Assembly: GCA_045531905.1 (NCBI GenBank)
Contig: JAZSEY010000002.1
Coordinates: 57,537 to 121,536, forward strand
Source: RGIG6919 sp045531905
Lineage (GTDB): Bacteria > Bacillota > Clostridia > Lachnospirales > Lachnospiraceae
DNA: 64,000 bases
Reading direction: 5' to 3'
The position numbers and the translations under genes were made by a program. Shown here piece after piece: positions 34,884-44,010 of this stretch (the stretch's first letter is position 1; each line of letters begins with the position of its first letter). Under the pieces are notes generated by a model that was given only the letters and a program-made list of their open reading frames with translations, was not told where the DNA came from and ran no database searches.

Positions 34884-37800
34884 CTAGACCCCTTTATTTG
34901 TATTTTCCTGTGCAGTTGAAAGCATCAGCTTAATTCTGTTTAATTGATTTACTTCAGATGCACCCGGATCGTAGTCAACGGCTACGATATTAGCCTCTGG
35001 GAAAGCACGTTTTAACTCTTTGATGGTTCCCTTACCAACGATGTGGTTTGGAAGACAGGCAAATGGTTGTGCACAGACGATATTGCCAGCACCGGAATGA
35101 ATTAACTCAATCATTTCACCTGTTAAGAACCAACCCTCACCAGTCTGATTACCAATAGAGATAAATGGTTTTGCAAATTCAGCCAATTCATCGATAGTAG
35201 CAGGAGCCTCAAAGTGTGTGCTGTCCTTTAATGCCTTTCTAAGCTCTGTTCTATAGCGTTCAATGCACCAGATAGCAAAGTTACTAATCTGTGCAGTTTT
35301 CTTTGGCTTACCTAAAAATTCGTACTTGTAATTGTTGTTGTAAACACAGTACAAGAAGAAGTCTAATAAGTCAGGCATAACAGCCTCGGCACCTTCAGCC
35401 TCTAACAAATCTACTAAGTGATTGTTCGCTGATGGCAGGAATTTTACAAGAATTTCTCCAACGATACCAACACGAGGCTTTTTCTCATCTGTGATTGGAA
35501 GATTGTCAAAATCCTTAACAATGCCATGAATATTTTTTTTGAAGGTTGCAAAGTCACCCTTCTTTACAGATTCCATACAGATGGCATTCCACTTTTCATG
35601 GAGCGCATTTGCTGAGCCTGGCACCTGTTCGTATGGGCGCATGCGGTAGAGTACACGCATGAACAAGTCACCATATACGATAGCCTGTAATACACGATTG
35701 ATAAGAGCTGGGGTATATTTGAATCCCGGATTCTTCTCGATACCACTCATACTTAAAGATACAACAGGAATCTGTTCCATGCCGGCCTTTCTAAGTGCTC
35801 TACGGATAAAACCAATATAGTTGGTAGCACGACAACCACCACCGGTCTGGGTAATCATGACCGCGGTTTTGTCTAAATCATACTTACCGGAATTGAGTGC
35901 CTGCATAATCTGTCCAACTACAATGATAGAAGGGTAGCAGGCATCATTGTTTACATATTTTAATCCCACATCAATGGTAGATTTGGTTGCGTCAGGTAAG
36001 CACTCAACGTGATACATGCCTGTACTGTTTAAAGCAGTCTCAATCAATCCAAAATGAATTGGCGACATTTGAGGTGCCAAAATAGTGTAGTTCTTCTGCA
36101 TTTCCTTGGTGAAAATTTTACGATGGTATGCTGAAGGAACTGGTTTTGGTTCCACACCTTGCTTTTTACGTACATTGACCGCACTGATGAGAGAGCGGAT
36201 ACGAATTCTTGCAGCACCTAAGTTGCTAACCTCATCAATCTTTAATACTGTGTAAATTTTTCCAGAGTTGGATAAAATGTCATTTACACAGTCAGTTGTA
36301 ACAGCATCCAAACCACAACCGAAGGAGTTTAACTGGATTAACTCTAAGTTCTTCTGACTCTTTACAAAGTTGGCAGCCGCATACAGTCTGGAATGGTACA
36401 TCCATTGGTCAGATACGATTAGTGGGCGCTCCGGTGGTGCCAAATGTGATACAGAGTCCTCGGTCAATACGGCGATACCGTAAGAGTTGATTAACTCTGG
36501 TAAACCGTGGTTGATTTCAGGGTCAACGTGATATGGTCTTCCAGCAAGGACAATACCAAGCTTGTCGTTGTCATTTAACCATTTTACAACCTCTTCGCCC
36601 TTTTTCTGGATATCAGCACGGGCAACGTCAGCCTCTTCGTAAGCTGCGTCAATCGCCTGGTTGATTTCTGTCTGACTTACATCAGTATACTTTGAAAATT
36701 CCTGGAACATACGGGTCTTTAAAGCATCTGGGTTATCCAATGCTAAGAATGGACGTATGTACACGATTTCGTCAGTCTGAATCTCTTCCATGTTGTTTTT
36801 GATATTTTCCGGATAAGAGGTAACAATCGGACAGTTGTAGTGATTGTTTGCCTCAGGCATTTCGTTGCGCTCATACGGAATACATGGATAGAAAATGTTC
36901 TTTAAGCCCTGTTTGATTAACCACATAACATGACCGTGGGAAATCTTTGCAGGATAACACTCTGATTCACTTGGAATAGACTCGATACCAAGGTCGTAAA
37001 TCTGTCTGGATGACTGTGGAGATAATACGACACGATATCCGAGTTTTGTCAAAAATGTAAACCAGAACGGATAGTTCTCGTACATGTTTAGTACACGAGG
37101 AATTCCGATTTCTCCTCTATATGCTTCTTCAGGAGAGAGTGGCTTATAACCAAAGACTCTCTTGAATTTGTAATCAAATAAGTTAGGTACATTGTCCTTG
37201 TTCTTTTTAAGGCCAACACCACGTTCACAACGGTTACCGGAAATGAACTGTCTGCCACCGGTAAAACGATTGATGGTTAACAAGCAGTTATTGGTACAAC
37301 CCTTACAACGAGCCATAGAAGTATCAAACTTTAAGTTGTTGATATCCTCGATGGAAAGCATAGTAGTTTCCTTGCTTTCATCGTAACGGTCCCTTGCAAT
37401 AAGAGCCGCACCGAAGGCACCCATGATACCGGAAATGTCCGGACGTACAGCTTTTCTGCCGGAAATTAACTCAAAGCTTCTAAGAACCGCGTCATTGTAG
37501 AAGGTACCACCCTGTACAACCACCTTGTTTCCTAAATCCTTAGGGTCAGTTAATTTGATAACCTTTAATAACGCATTTTTTATAACGGAATAAGCAAGAC
37601 CAGCGGAAATGTCGGCTACAGATGCGCCTTCCTTTTGTGCCTGCTTAACCTTAGAGTTCATAAATACAGTACAACGGGAACCAAGGTCGATAGGATTCTC
37701 TGCAAATAAAGCAATCTGAGCAAAATCCTCAATGCTGTAGTTTAATGACTTTGCAAAGGTCTCGATAAAGGAACCACAGCCGGAAGAGCATGCTTCATTT

Positions 37801-39113
37801 AAGAGCACATTGTCTACAACCTGGTTTTTAATCTTGATACATTTCATATCCTGACCACCGATATCTAAGATACAGTCTACGTCAGGTTCAAAGAATGCAG
37901 CAGCAGTATAGTGTGCAATGGTTTCTACCTCGCCATGGTCTAATACAAGGGCAGACTTAATCAGTGCTTCACCATATCCGGTAGAACAAGAGCCTACAAT
38001 GGCGGCACTGTCCGGAAGCTTGCTGTAAATTTTCTGGATAGCACGAATAGAAGTCTTTAGTGGACTTCCGTTGTTGCTACTATAAAAATCATATAATAAT
38101 TCGCCATTTTCACCGATTAAGGCAACCTTAGTAGTGGTAGAACCGGCATCGATTCCCAAGAAACAGTTACCTTCGTATGTAGAAATGTCTCCACGCTTTA
38201 CGGAGAAGCGACTATGTTCTTCAATAAATTCATCATATTCTGCAGGCGAATCAAAGAGTGGCTGCATACGTTCCACCTCGATTGCCATTTCAATTTCGCT
38301 ATTTAACTTCTCATAGAGTGCAGAAATAGGAGTTGTCACTGACTCTTTGGAGGTAAGAGCAGCACCAACAGCCGCAAACAAATGAGAATGGTCAGGGGCA
38401 ATAATATGTTCATCCGTAAGCTTTAAGGTACGGATAAATGCCGCCTTTAATTCTGATAAAAAGTGGAGTGGACCACCTAAAAAGGCAACGTTACCGCGAA
38501 TCGGTTTACCACAGGCAAGACCACTGATGGTCTGATTTACCACTGCCTGGAAAATAGAAGCGGCAAGATTCTGCTTAGTGGCACCTTCGTTAATCAAAGG
38601 CTGGATGTCAGTCTTTGCAAATACACCACAGCGGGCAGCAATCGGATAAATGGTATCGTAGTTTTTTGCGTACTCATTTAAACCAGAAGCATCTGTTTGT
38701 AACAGGGAAGCCATCTGGTCGATAAAAGAGCCTGTACCACCGGCACAAACACCATTCATTCTTTGGTCGATACCATTTGTGAAATATATAATCTTAGCGT
38801 CTTCGCCACCGAGCTCAATGGCAACATCTGTTTGTGGAGCATAATCCTTTAAGGCTGTAGTTACACAAACTACCTCCTGAGTAAATGGAATCTCCAAAAT
38901 GTTACCGATGGTGAGACCACCGGAGCCGGTAATGGTTGGTTGGATAGTAATATCCCCTAACTGGTCAAATGCTTTCTTTACGAGGCTCGCCAGAGTCTCT
39001 TTGATATTCGCATAGTGACGCTCGTAATCAGAAAATAAAATGTTGTTCTCTGCGTCTAGTACGGCTACCTTGACGGTAGTGGAACCGACGTCAATACCTA
39101 ATTTATGGTTCAT
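34884..39113 (-). CDS. Fused 2-hydroxyacyl-CoA dehydratase activase (BadF/HgdC type) with DUF2229
   Basis: This 1409-residue fusion has two actin-like ATPase modules (LGIDVGSTTVKVAVLD at the start and FLGIDAGSTTTKVALIG near residue 315), each with a GG-Cys loop that would hold a shared [4Fe-4S] cluster. A cysteine-rich linker (CKGCTNNC) and the DUF2229/CoA-dehydratase-like half follow. Such proteins feed ATP-driven electrons to radical dehydratases or act on their own in anaerobes; which reaction is unknown. I use ATG 39113 (MNHKLGIDVG). The ribosome site is far upstream but a hairpin lies in between. No dehydratase subunit gene is adjacent. Confidence 0.9.
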   Translation of the reverse strand: MNHKLGIDVGSTTVKVAVLDAENNILFSDYERHYANIKETLASLVKKAFDQLGDITIQPTITGSGGLTIGNILEIPFTQEVVCVTTALKDYAPQTDVAIELGGEDAKIIYFTNGIDQRMNGVCAGGTGSFIDQMASLLQTDASGLNEYAKNYDTIYPIAARCGVFAKTDIQPLINEGATKQNLAASIFQAVVNQTISGLACGKPIRGNVAFLGGPLHFLSELKAAFIRTLKLTDEHIIAPDHSHLFAAVGAALTSKESVTTPISALYEKLNSEIEMAIEVERMQPLFDSPAEYDEFIEEHSRFSVKRGDISTYEGNCFLGIDAGSTTTKVALIGENGELLYDFYSSNNGSPLKTSIRAIQKIYSKLPDSAAIVGSCSTGYGEALIKSALVLDHGEVETIAHYTAAAFFEPDVDCILDIGGQDMKCIKIKNQVVDNVLLNEACSSGCGSFIETFAKSLNYSIEDFAQIALFAENPIDLGSRCTVFMNSKVKQAQKEGASVADISAGLAYSVIKNALLKVIKLTDPKDLGNKVVVQGGTFYNDAVLRSFELISGRKAVRPDISGIMGAFGAALIARDRYDESKETTMLSIEDINNLKFDTSMARCKGCTNNCLLTINRFTGGRQFISGNRCERGVGLKKNKDNVPNLFDYKFKRVFGYKPLSPEEAYRGEIGIPRVLNMYENYPFWFTFLTKLGYRVVLSPQSSRQIYDLGIESIPSESECYPAKISHGHVMWLIKQGLKNIFYPCIPYERNEMPEANNHYNCPIVTSYPENIKNNMEEIQTDEIVYIRPFLALDNPDALKTRMFQEFSKYTDVSQTEINQAIDAAYEEADVARADIQKKGEEVVKWLNDNDKLGIVLAGRPYHVDPEINHGLPELINSYGIAVLTEDSVSHLAPPERPLIVSDQWMYHSRLYAAANFVKSQKNLELIQLNSFGCGLDAVTTDCVNDILSNSGKIYTVLKIDEVSNLGAARIRIRSLISAVNVRKKQGVEPKPVPSAYHRKIFTKEMQKNYTILAPQMSPIHFGLIETALNSTGMYHVECLPDATKSTIDVGLKYVNNDACYPSIIVVGQIMQALNSGKYDLDKTAVMITQTGGGCRATNYIGFIRRALRKAGMEQIPVVSLSMSGIEKNPGFKYTPALINRVLQAIVYGDLFMRVLYRMRPYEQVPGSANALHEKWNAICMESVKKGDFATFKKNIHGIVKDFDNLPITDEKKPRVGIVGEILVKFLPSANNHLVDLLEAEGAEAVMPDLLDFFLYCVYNNNYKYEFLGKPKKTAQISNFAIWCIERYRTELRKALKDSTHFEAPATIDELAEFAKPFISIGNQTGEGWFLTGEMIELIHSGAGNIVCAQPFACLPNHIVGKGTIKELKRAFPEANIVAVDYDPGASEVNQLNRIKLMLSTAQENTNKGV

Positions 39114-39123
39114 TTTTATACAC

Positions 39124-39147
39124 CGGACTAAATGTCCGTCCTCCTTT
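39124..39147 (-). promoter_or_regulatory. Ribosome site and spacer hairpin of the activase gene
   Basis: Read on the minus strand, AAAGGAGGA (39147-39139) is followed by a hairpin CGGAC-ATTTA-GTCCG (39138-39124) and then ten bases to the ATG at 39113. The linear gap from the ribosome site to the start is about 25 bases, too long to work normally; folding the hairpin would shorten it. Confidence 0.5.
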
Positions 39148-39353
39148 GTATGAAAACTGAATGGCATGTCTTTTATTTCCAGTTTCTTCCTATTATATGC
39201 TTTTCTAGAAGACATACTCTGACATTATAATCGAAACTTAACGAAAAAACAATAAAAAATGTATGAAAACAATATTATATATTTTAAATCAACAGATGTT
39301 TGGAAACATGGACAAGGAAGAGGAATATAGTTGGAAAAAAGAGGTTTTTTGCT

Positions 39354-39740
39354 ATGGATATGATGAACGGTGATAGCCGAATGAGATGTAGAGGTATGAT
39401 GCACGTTGTGGAGAGTGGTGATACACTTTACCGCATTGCAAGAAAATATGATGTGAGATTGTCTGAGATTATGAAGGCGAATCCTTACATCAATGTATAT
39501 AATTTGCAGATAGGAGATACCATTTGTGTACCGACTTCCCCAATGATGCCACCTCCACCAATGAGACCGGAGCCACCAAAGGAGAAAATGTATACCGTAG
39601 TGGCCGGTGATACCATTATGGATGTGCTCAAGTTCTTTGATACAGATTTTGATGATTTGGCAGAGCATAATGAGGATATTGCGAATCTGCCGTTACAACC
39701 GGGATTGGTGCTTAGAATGCCTATCAGAGACGACGATTAG
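39354..39740 (+). CDS. Two-LysM-domain protein (spore coat or cell wall type)
   Basis: Two LysM domains are clear: VVESGDTLYRIARKYDV...IGDTICVP and YTVVAGDTIMDVLKFFD...LRMP, joined by a Pro/Met-rich linker. LysM binds N-acetylglucosamine in peptidoglycan or spore layers. No signal peptide is visible, which fits a spore coat protein made in the mother cell. I chose ATG 39354, where AGAGG lies about nine bases upstream; the ATG at 39300 has no ribosome site. It is divergent from the activase gene. Confidence 0.82.
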   Translation: MDMMNGDSRMRCRGMMHVVESGDTLYRIARKYDVRLSEIMKANPYINVYNLQIGDTICVPTSPMMPPPPMRPEPPKEKMYTVVAGDTIMDVLKFFDTDFDDLAEHNEDIANLPLQPGLVLRMPIRDDD

Positions 39741-39801
39741 CCATAGGCGTGAGCCTTGACCGAATGCTGAGAATCAGATATAATTAAGAGTTGTTGGTAA
39801 T

Positions 39802-39842
39802 AATCGGAACAGTAGGAAAATAATAACTGCTGTTCCGGTTTC
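39802..39842 (+). terminator. Terminator after the LysM gene
   Basis: AATCGGAACAG (39802-39812) pairs with CTGTTCCGGTT (39830-39840) with one wobble, then TTCAT. Confidence 0.65.
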
Positions 39843-39896
39843 ATATGACATTTTTGTTTGATTGTGGATATACTATGGACAAAAGGAGTGTTGGAC

Positions 39897-40712
39897 ATGA
39901 AATTTATAAACAAGCTAGAGCGTAAATTTGGCAAATACGCTATTCGCAATTTGTCTTTAGTGATGATTATTGGATATGTAATCGGATATGGATTTAACAT
40001 GCTTGGAGTGTTGGAGTTCTTTACCTTGAATCCGGCATTGGTTATGAAGGGACAGATTTGGAGATTGTTGACCTGGGTGATTACGCCACCGGAGGATTTG
40101 GGAATCTTTACTATCATTATGCTGTTTTTCTATTATTCCCTTGGTACAAGCCTTGAAAACACCTGGGGAACCTTCCGATACAATCTGTACATTTTTTCCG
40201 GTATTTTGTTTACTGCGGTTGGAACATTGATTATGTATGGGATTTCTGTTGCGCTGAACACACCGATATATGGCAGTGTCAGCACATATTATCTGTGTAT
40301 GTCTATTTTTCTGGCATTTGCCATGGAATACCCTAACATGCAGATATATCTGTATATGATTATCCCTGTAAAGGTTAAATGGATGGCGTATATTGATATA
40401 GCATTTTTAACCTATTCATTCGTGTTATCCGGATGGATTGGAAGAACTATGATTATCACATCGTTACTGAACTTTATTGTGGTGTTCCTTGCTACGAGAA
40501 ATTACAGAAGGATTAGTCCGACTGAGATTAAGAGAAAACAAAGATATAAGCAACAAATTAAGGTGGCACAGGCTACGGTGGGACACAAATGTACCATCTG
40601 TGGACAGACCCCGGAAGACAATCCGGATTTACAGTTTAGATACTGTTCAAGATGTAACGGTAATTACGAATACTGCCAGAATCATTTATTTACCCATGAG
40701 CATGTAAAATAG
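39897..40712 (+). CDS. Rhomboid-like membrane protein with C-terminal zinc ribbon
   Basis: Six or so membrane helices follow a basic N-terminus. The sequence GQIWRLLTWVITPP and YYSLGTSLENTWGT are the features used to place it in the rhomboid superfamily. The catalytic GASG serine motif is not recognisable (the nearest is IYGSVSTYY), and no histidine sits in the last helices, so protease activity is doubtful. The cytoplasmic tail has a C4-type ribbon (CTICGQTP, CSRCNGNYEYCQNH). I chose ATG 39897 after AAAGGAG. It heads a run of same-strand genes up to ytfJ. Confidence 0.8.
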   Translation: MKFINKLERKFGKYAIRNLSLVMIIGYVIGYGFNMLGVLEFFTLNPALVMKGQIWRLLTWVITPPEDLGIFTIIMLFFYYSLGTSLENTWGTFRYNLYIFSGILFTAVGTLIMYGISVALNTPIYGSVSTYYLCMSIFLAFAMEYPNMQIYLYMIIPVKVKWMAYIDIAFLTYSFVLSGWIGRTMIITSLLNFIVVFLATRNYRRISPTEIKRKQRYKQQIKVAQATVGHKCTICGQTPEDNPDLQFRYCSRCNGNYEYCQNHLFTHEHVK

Positions 40713-40746
40713 TGGGAGAGTATTGAAAAACGAAGGAGAATATACC

Positions 40747-42147
40747 ATGAATCATTTAGATAGAAAGTTATTGAAAGAGTTAAGAGACGGAAGCAATTAT
40801 GACAACAATCTTCCTGTATATACCAATCAGATGTTGCATTTGGAGTACGAGTATTCCTATGTTATGGCAGCATTGCATTATTATACTTTGGGTGAGGTGT
40901 TGTTAGAGGATGCAGATGCTTTGTCAGAGGATTTTGTTGGTTATGCAAAGGTATTGCAGGATTGTATTCAGACAGGATTGTTATCAGAGGATAAGGCAGA
41001 TACCGCTTCTGTAGTAAAGAAGTTAGATGATTTGAGAAATGGTATTATTCATAAAATGCAGATTTTGACCGCTTACACAGATGCATTGCAGATTTATGAG
41101 TATATGTTGAATCGTGTGGAAGCGGGCATTTTGAATATGGTAGAGCCTGTGGATACAGCAAAATTATGTGAGGATTTATATCAGTACATTTTCAAGGAAA
41201 ATGACAACATGGTTATCAATAGCAAGTTGCAGATGGTGACAGCACAGCTTCCTATGCGTATGACAAAGAATAAGTTCTATGATACCCTTTCTGCGGCATT
41301 GTCTATTTACAATGGTTCTGAGAAGGTGAACTTTGAGGAATTCGTAGAGCGTATTCGTGGTGTAGTGTTGTTGGACAAGCCGGAGGGATATCAGGTAGAG
41401 TATCCGGACATTTATGCTTCTATTGAGAAGTTAGATGGTATGGATTATCAGAATTTGACCAAAGAGGCATTTTTAGATGCAATGAAACTGGTGGCAGAAG
41501 AGGCTGAGCACATCAATGGCATCGTGACAGATTATCTGATGATGACAGATGTGGTAAATGGTGTATACGCCACAGTGTTAGCGGTTCCATATGCCAATGT
41601 CATTAGTGATACATTGGACACCAGCAAGCAGATTGTTGAGAAGGTATATGCTGCAGTGGCTGACAAAAGCGAATTATCAGAGGAAATCGGAGAGTTGTTG
41701 GTAAGCTTAGAGGGTGTACAGGAGAATTTATTGGAAGAGCTGGCTGCATATGAAGGTATTTTCTATGAGGTTGAGCAGGGTGTATCCGGATTGATGACAG
41801 AGGAATCAAGTATTGAGAAGATAAAAGTGCTCAAAGATATGCAGCAGTTGCATTCTAACAGTGTATTTATTGATTTGCATAAGGAGACCGCTGATGATAC
41901 CTTGGCTGATATCGAATACATCAACCAGGTGGAAAAGAAATTAGAGGCAGATTTAGATGCAATTTTTGCTGATTGCGGAAGATTGAAAAAGCGTGCAATT
42001 ATGGCAGCCATTGTTGGTCAGCTTCCGGTTATTTTTAACAATACGCAGGAGATTCAGCAGTATATCAGTTATACTTTGACTTCATGCAGCAACGATAGCG
42101 AGTTGACTGCGGTGGCAAAGGTATTAGACGATTTGATGATGGAGTAG
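40747..42147 (+). CDS. Large helical protein of unknown function
   Basis: The 466-residue product is soluble, acidic, leucine-rich and almost wholly helical, with no signal peptide, membrane helix or recognised motif. It begins MNHLDRKLLKELRDGSNYDN. ATG 40747 follows GAAGGAG. It sits between the rhomboid-like gene and a small conserved gene in a same-strand run. Function unknown. Confidence 0.7.
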   Translation: MNHLDRKLLKELRDGSNYDNNLPVYTNQMLHLEYEYSYVMAALHYYTLGEVLLEDADALSEDFVGYAKVLQDCIQTGLLSEDKADTASVVKKLDDLRNGIIHKMQILTAYTDALQIYEYMLNRVEAGILNMVEPVDTAKLCEDLYQYIFKENDNMVINSKLQMVTAQLPMRMTKNKFYDTLSAALSIYNGSEKVNFEEFVERIRGVVLLDKPEGYQVEYPDIYASIEKLDGMDYQNLTKEAFLDAMKLVAEEAEHINGIVTDYLMMTDVVNGVYATVLAVPYANVISDTLDTSKQIVEKVYAAVADKSELSEEIGELLVSLEGVQENLLEELAAYEGIFYEVEQGVSGLMTEESSIEKIKVLKDMQQLHSNSVFIDLHKETADDTLADIEYINQVEKKLEADLDAIFADCGRLKKRAIMAAIVGQLPVIFNNTQEIQQYISYTLTSCSNDSELTAVAKVLDDLMME

Positions 42148-42179
42148 CAGGAAACGTAATCATTGTTTTGGAGGATAGC

Positions 42180-42500
42180 ATGAGATTTCAGTTTGCTACA
42201 AATTTATATACGAAAGCAATGAATCCCAAGCAGGTGAAGGGGTATCAAAAAAAGATACAGCAAAATAAGCCGGATATCACTTTATTTCTTGTGACAATGC
42301 CATTGGAGCAGGGTGGATTTTTGGAAGTGTATTGGTACAATTCTTTGTTGCAACCATATTACAAAACACTGGACAAGGAACTCACTGTTGTAGGTATGGC
42401 GCGCTCAAAAGGGGATGCACACAAGTTGGTAAAACAACTTGTGGAGGATATGTATCAGGAGCAGCAGGATTTTGATTTGAACAGATATCTTTTAAGATAG
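42180..42500 (+). CDS. Small conserved hypothetical protein
   Basis: This 106-residue protein has a mixed beta-alpha pattern (ITLFLVTMPLEQGGFLEVYWYN, then VVGMARSKGDAHKLVKQLVEDMY). No enzyme motif or membrane segment is visible. ATG 42180 is preceded by TTGGAGG; the longer in-frame form from 42168 overlaps that site. It lies 32 bases after the helical protein and 38 bases before DUF2953, so it is probably in their operon. Function unknown. Confidence 0.7.
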   Translation: MRFQFATNLYTKAMNPKQVKGYQKKIQQNKPDITLFLVTMPLEQGGFLEVYWYNSLLQPYYKTLDKELTVVGMARSKGDAHKLVKQLVEDMYQEQQDFDLNRYLLR

Positions 42501-42538
42501 TTTCTGAGGTTTACACATATACAGAACAGAGGAATGGT

Positions 42539-43522
42539 ATGCAAATTGCATTGTTAATTTTAAAAATTCTATTAATGACATTGCTGATTGTGCTTGGTAT
42601 TCTTGTTTTGCTTTTGCTGTTGGTTCTATTTGCACCGATTGTATATCAGGTGGATGCAAAGATGCATGGTGAACCGGATGTCAAGATAAGAGTGTCCTGG
42701 TTGTCATTTTTTCTGGATTTACGGGCACAATATCAAGAAAAGCAATTTTATTATTATCTGCGCTCCTTTTTTGCTTTGCTAGCCACAAATGATGAGAGCA
42801 AGCGTCCTGTGGTGAAGCAAAAAAAGAAAAAGGAAAAGCCTAAAAAAGAAGCAGATAATGCCAAACCGATTGATAACAGTGAACTGGATAAACTGTTAGA
42901 TGATTGGGAACAGCCGGGAAAAGACCCATTGTCAGAAGAGGCTGAGGAAGCAGATGCAGCTCCCAAGAAGTCTATCTGGGATGGTATTAGAACATTTTTC
43001 AGAGTTTTGGAATTTATTTTCACATTTCCAGCAAATCTGGTACAGACAATTTACAAATTATGGTGTAAAATAAGAGAGATATTTGATAATATAAAAGGTG
43101 TGTTGGATAAGGTCTATGATACCTTGTCAGATATTAACAGGAAAAAGAATCAGTTATTGCGATTATATGAATTGCCCACCACCAAGACGGCGATTGCGAA
43201 TTGTAAAGGATATCTGATTACTTTGCTGAGGCGGATAAAGCCGAAGAAGCTTTCGGGAGATATGACCTTGGGACTTTCGGATCCGGCTACAACCGGACAG
43301 TTATTTGGCGTGTTTGGCATATTGCTTCCGCTTTATTACAAGCATTTTTCCTTTACACCAGACTTTGATAAACAGATCATTGATGGTGAAGTGCACATGA
43401 AAGGTTCAATCACCATAGCGTTTTTGCTAAAGTGGTTGCTAAAAATATACTTAGACAAACATACTATGAAGACATATCAGAGATTAAAGAAGATATTAGG
43501 AGGAAAGAAAGATGGCAAATAA
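42539..43522 (+). CDS. DUF2953 membrane protein
   Basis: The 327-residue protein has an N-terminal membrane helix (LLIVLGILVLLLLLVLFAPIVYQV), the family-like KIRVSWLSFFLDL strand and a Lys/Glu-rich linker. The C-terminal part includes MTLGLSDPATTGQLFGVFGILLPLYYK and a last amphipathic segment. DUF2953 genes typically precede ytfJ in Bacilli and Clostridia, as here, with a 11-base overlap. A role in sporulation is inferred only from that linkage. Confidence 0.87.
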   Translation: MQIALLILKILLMTLLIVLGILVLLLLLVLFAPIVYQVDAKMHGEPDVKIRVSWLSFFLDLRAQYQEKQFYYYLRSFFALLATNDESKRPVVKQKKKKEKPKKEADNAKPIDNSELDKLLDDWEQPGKDPLSEEAEEADAAPKKSIWDGIRTFFRVLEFIFTFPANLVQTIYKLWCKIREIFDNIKGVLDKVYDTLSDINRKKNQLLRLYELPTTKTAIANCKGYLITLLRRIKPKKLSGDMTLGLSDPATTGQLFGVFGILLPLYYKHFSFTPDFDKQIIDGEVHMKGSITIAFLLKWLLKIYLDKHTMKTYQRLKKILGGKKDGK

Positions 43523-43919
43523 CGAATTTAATGCTACTGTAAGTACATTATTTCAGGGAATGGATAGCTTCCTTACAACAAAGACAGTTGTAGGTGAGCC
43601 TACAAAGATTGGCGATACAATCATTTTACCACTTGTGGATGTTAGTTTTGGTGTTGCTGCAGGAGCATTTGGTGAAGAGAAGAAGAACAGCGGTGGCGGC
43701 GGTCTTGGTGGAAAGATGAGCCCAAGTGCTGTGCTTGTCATTCAGAATGGTACAACCAGACTTGTGAATATCAAGAACCAGGAGGGTATTACTAAGTTAT
43801 TAGATATGCTTCCAGAATTGATGGATAAGGTTGCTGAATTGAAGAATAAGAAGAAGTCACCAGAGCAGGCAGAACATGATGCACAGGTAGCGGAAGCAAT
43901 TGAAGCAATGGGCGAATAA
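43512..43919 (+). CDS. ytfJ: Sporulation protein YtfJ (GerW family)
   Basis: This 135-residue protein has the Spore_YtfJ features: VVGEPTKIGDTIILPLVDVSFGVAAG and the glycine-rich GGGGLGGKMSPSAVLVI. GerW/YtfJ in Bacillus is a spore protein needed for normal germination through the cortex. It overlaps DUF2953 by 11 bases with AGGAGGAAAG just before its ATG. It supports a spore-forming lineage, though not that this strain forms spores. Confidence 0.93.
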   Translation: MANNEFNATVSTLFQGMDSFLTTKTVVGEPTKIGDTIILPLVDVSFGVAAGAFGEEKKNSGGGGLGGKMSPSAVLVIQNGTTRLVNIKNQEGITKLLDMLPELMDKVAELKNKKKSPEQAEHDAQVAEAIEAMGE

Positions 43920-44010
43920 ATTTTAGGTTAATGATGAATATATGGGGGGCTTGTTTTCAGGTATCTTATCTGGAAGCAGTCCCTTATTTCTTTTTTTCGG
44001 GAGATTACAT

